From contig JACRIP010000547.1 of the NCBI GenBank assembly GCA_016220045.1, positions 1 to 5,439 on the forward strand: 5,439 nucleotides of DNA, read 5' to 3'. This document shows positions 5,163-5,439 of this stretch, one piece after another. The notes beneath the pieces were generated by a model. The model made no database searches and was not told the DNA's origin. It was given only the letters and a program-made list of their open reading frames with translations. Within the stretch, counting starts at the first letter, position 1. Each line of letters opens with the position of its first letter. Origin of the DNA: Planctomycetota bacterium (lineage in GTDB: Bacteria > Planctomycetota > MHYJ01 > WSZJ01 > JACPWG01). A program made the position numbers and the translations under genes.

Positions 5163-5348
5163 AATGGTTTTCCGGAGCGAAGTCGACGTCCCGAGCGAAG
5201 CGAGGTTGGAAGCTCGGCGAGATCGGGAGTCCGGCCGCTTTGCAGGGTGAAGCCCTGATGCCGCACGGACGCCGATCCGGGAGTCGCCGGAGGTGTGGAG
5301 CGTCAACCCGCTCCGCTGGGCGCGTTCACTCTGACACGGCAAGTCAAT

Positions 5349-5384
5349 CTACAATCTTCAATCTCCATTCTACAATTCGTCCGC
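5349..5384 (-). repeat. Right arm of 36-bp inverted repeat
   Basis: CTACAATCTTCAATCT (5349-5364), CC, then ATTCTACAATTCGTCCGC (5367-5384): the inverted partner of 5127-5162 across 186 bp. Outside both arms lie G-run/C-run sequences that are also roughly complementary (GGGGGG at 5083-5088, CCCCC at 5387-5391), so the original termini may extend further. Confidence 0.93.
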
Positions 5385-5439
5385 CTCCCCCGACCACCGC
5401 GGCCCGAAGCTCGCAGCTCCCAGCCTCTCCGAGCTTCCT

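Larger units (their letters stand above)
5083..5439. other. Non-coding region with inverted-repeat element
   Basis: No credible gene is seen on either strand in these 357 bp; open frames here simply translate the repeats. Besides the long inverted repeat, small hairpins are visible: GATCGG (5221-5226) with CCGATC (5272-5277), CAGGG-TGAAG-CCCTG (5243-5257) and GGAGCG-TCAACC-CGCTCC (5297-5314). GGAAGCTCGG (5208-5217) recurs inverted as CCGAGCTTCC (5429-5438). The region may be a small mobile element or an intergenic repeat family. Confidence 0.6.

Noticed and set aside
5091..5165. CRISPR array
   Set aside because: The 18-bp repeats are directly adjacent with no spacers, and no cas genes are present.
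5091..5165. TAGAAT hexamers as -10 promoter boxes
   Set aside because: They occur only because the tandem repeat contains them, and no -35 box is found at suitable spacing.
4833..5342. Minus-strand open frame over the end of the aldo-keto reductase and the repeats
   Set aside because: It translates the 18-bp repeats into a repeated ILQFVR stretch and is antisense to a sound gene.

Overview
The window is GC-rich DNA from a bacterium. The grounds are sigma70-type promoters, Shine-Dalgarno sites, a possible bacterial-type SECIS and Sec signal peptides. The exported proteins suggest a cell with a periplasm or an equivalent compartment. Species and phylum cannot be fixed from the sequence. Five protein genes are supported: three on the minus strand (left) and two on the plus strand (right), diverging from a 278-bp regulatory region at 3175-3452.

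Minus strand, in order of transcription. (1) A 184-aa UPF0200-type P-loop kinase-like protein (3174 to 2620) sits behind a good promoter and a strong AGGAGG site. (2) After 47 bp comes an exported 206-aa thioredoxin/TlpA-like protein (2572 to 1952) whose reading frame is crossed by one in-frame TGA at 2359-2357. The TGA lies exactly where the first residue of the CxxC redox motif belongs, giving U-G-A-C. It is followed by a perfect 6-bp hairpin with a GGUC apical loop, so I read it as a selenoprotein and not a pseudogene. (3) After 156 bp comes an exported DUF3300-domain protein (1795 to beyond the left edge) with about 35-residue Gly-Pro-Asn-Gly repeats and a long Gly/Ser-rich tail. The three genes may form one transcription unit, but the 156-bp gap leaves room for a separate promoter of the third.

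Plus strand. A perfect-consensus promoter (TTGACA, 16 bp, TATAAT) and a structured leader precede a 195-aa VOC/glyoxalase-fold protein with an unusual Lys/Ala-rich N-terminal extension. This gene ends at a strong GC-rich hairpin, a probable terminator. A 317-aa aldo-keto reductase with an intact catalytic tetrad follows. Both could act on reactive carbonyl compounds, but that link is inferred from family membership.

5083-5439 has no convincing gene. It holds three exact 18-bp tandem repeats, and the last lies in a 36-bp, one-mismatch inverted repeat whose other arm is at 5349-5384. The repeats are AT-richer than their surroundings, and the 186 bp between the arms contains further small hairpins. 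It looks like a small non-autonomous mobile element or an intergenic repeat family.

The main discovery is the probable exported UxxC selenoprotein, which ordinary gene calling would split into two short ORFs.
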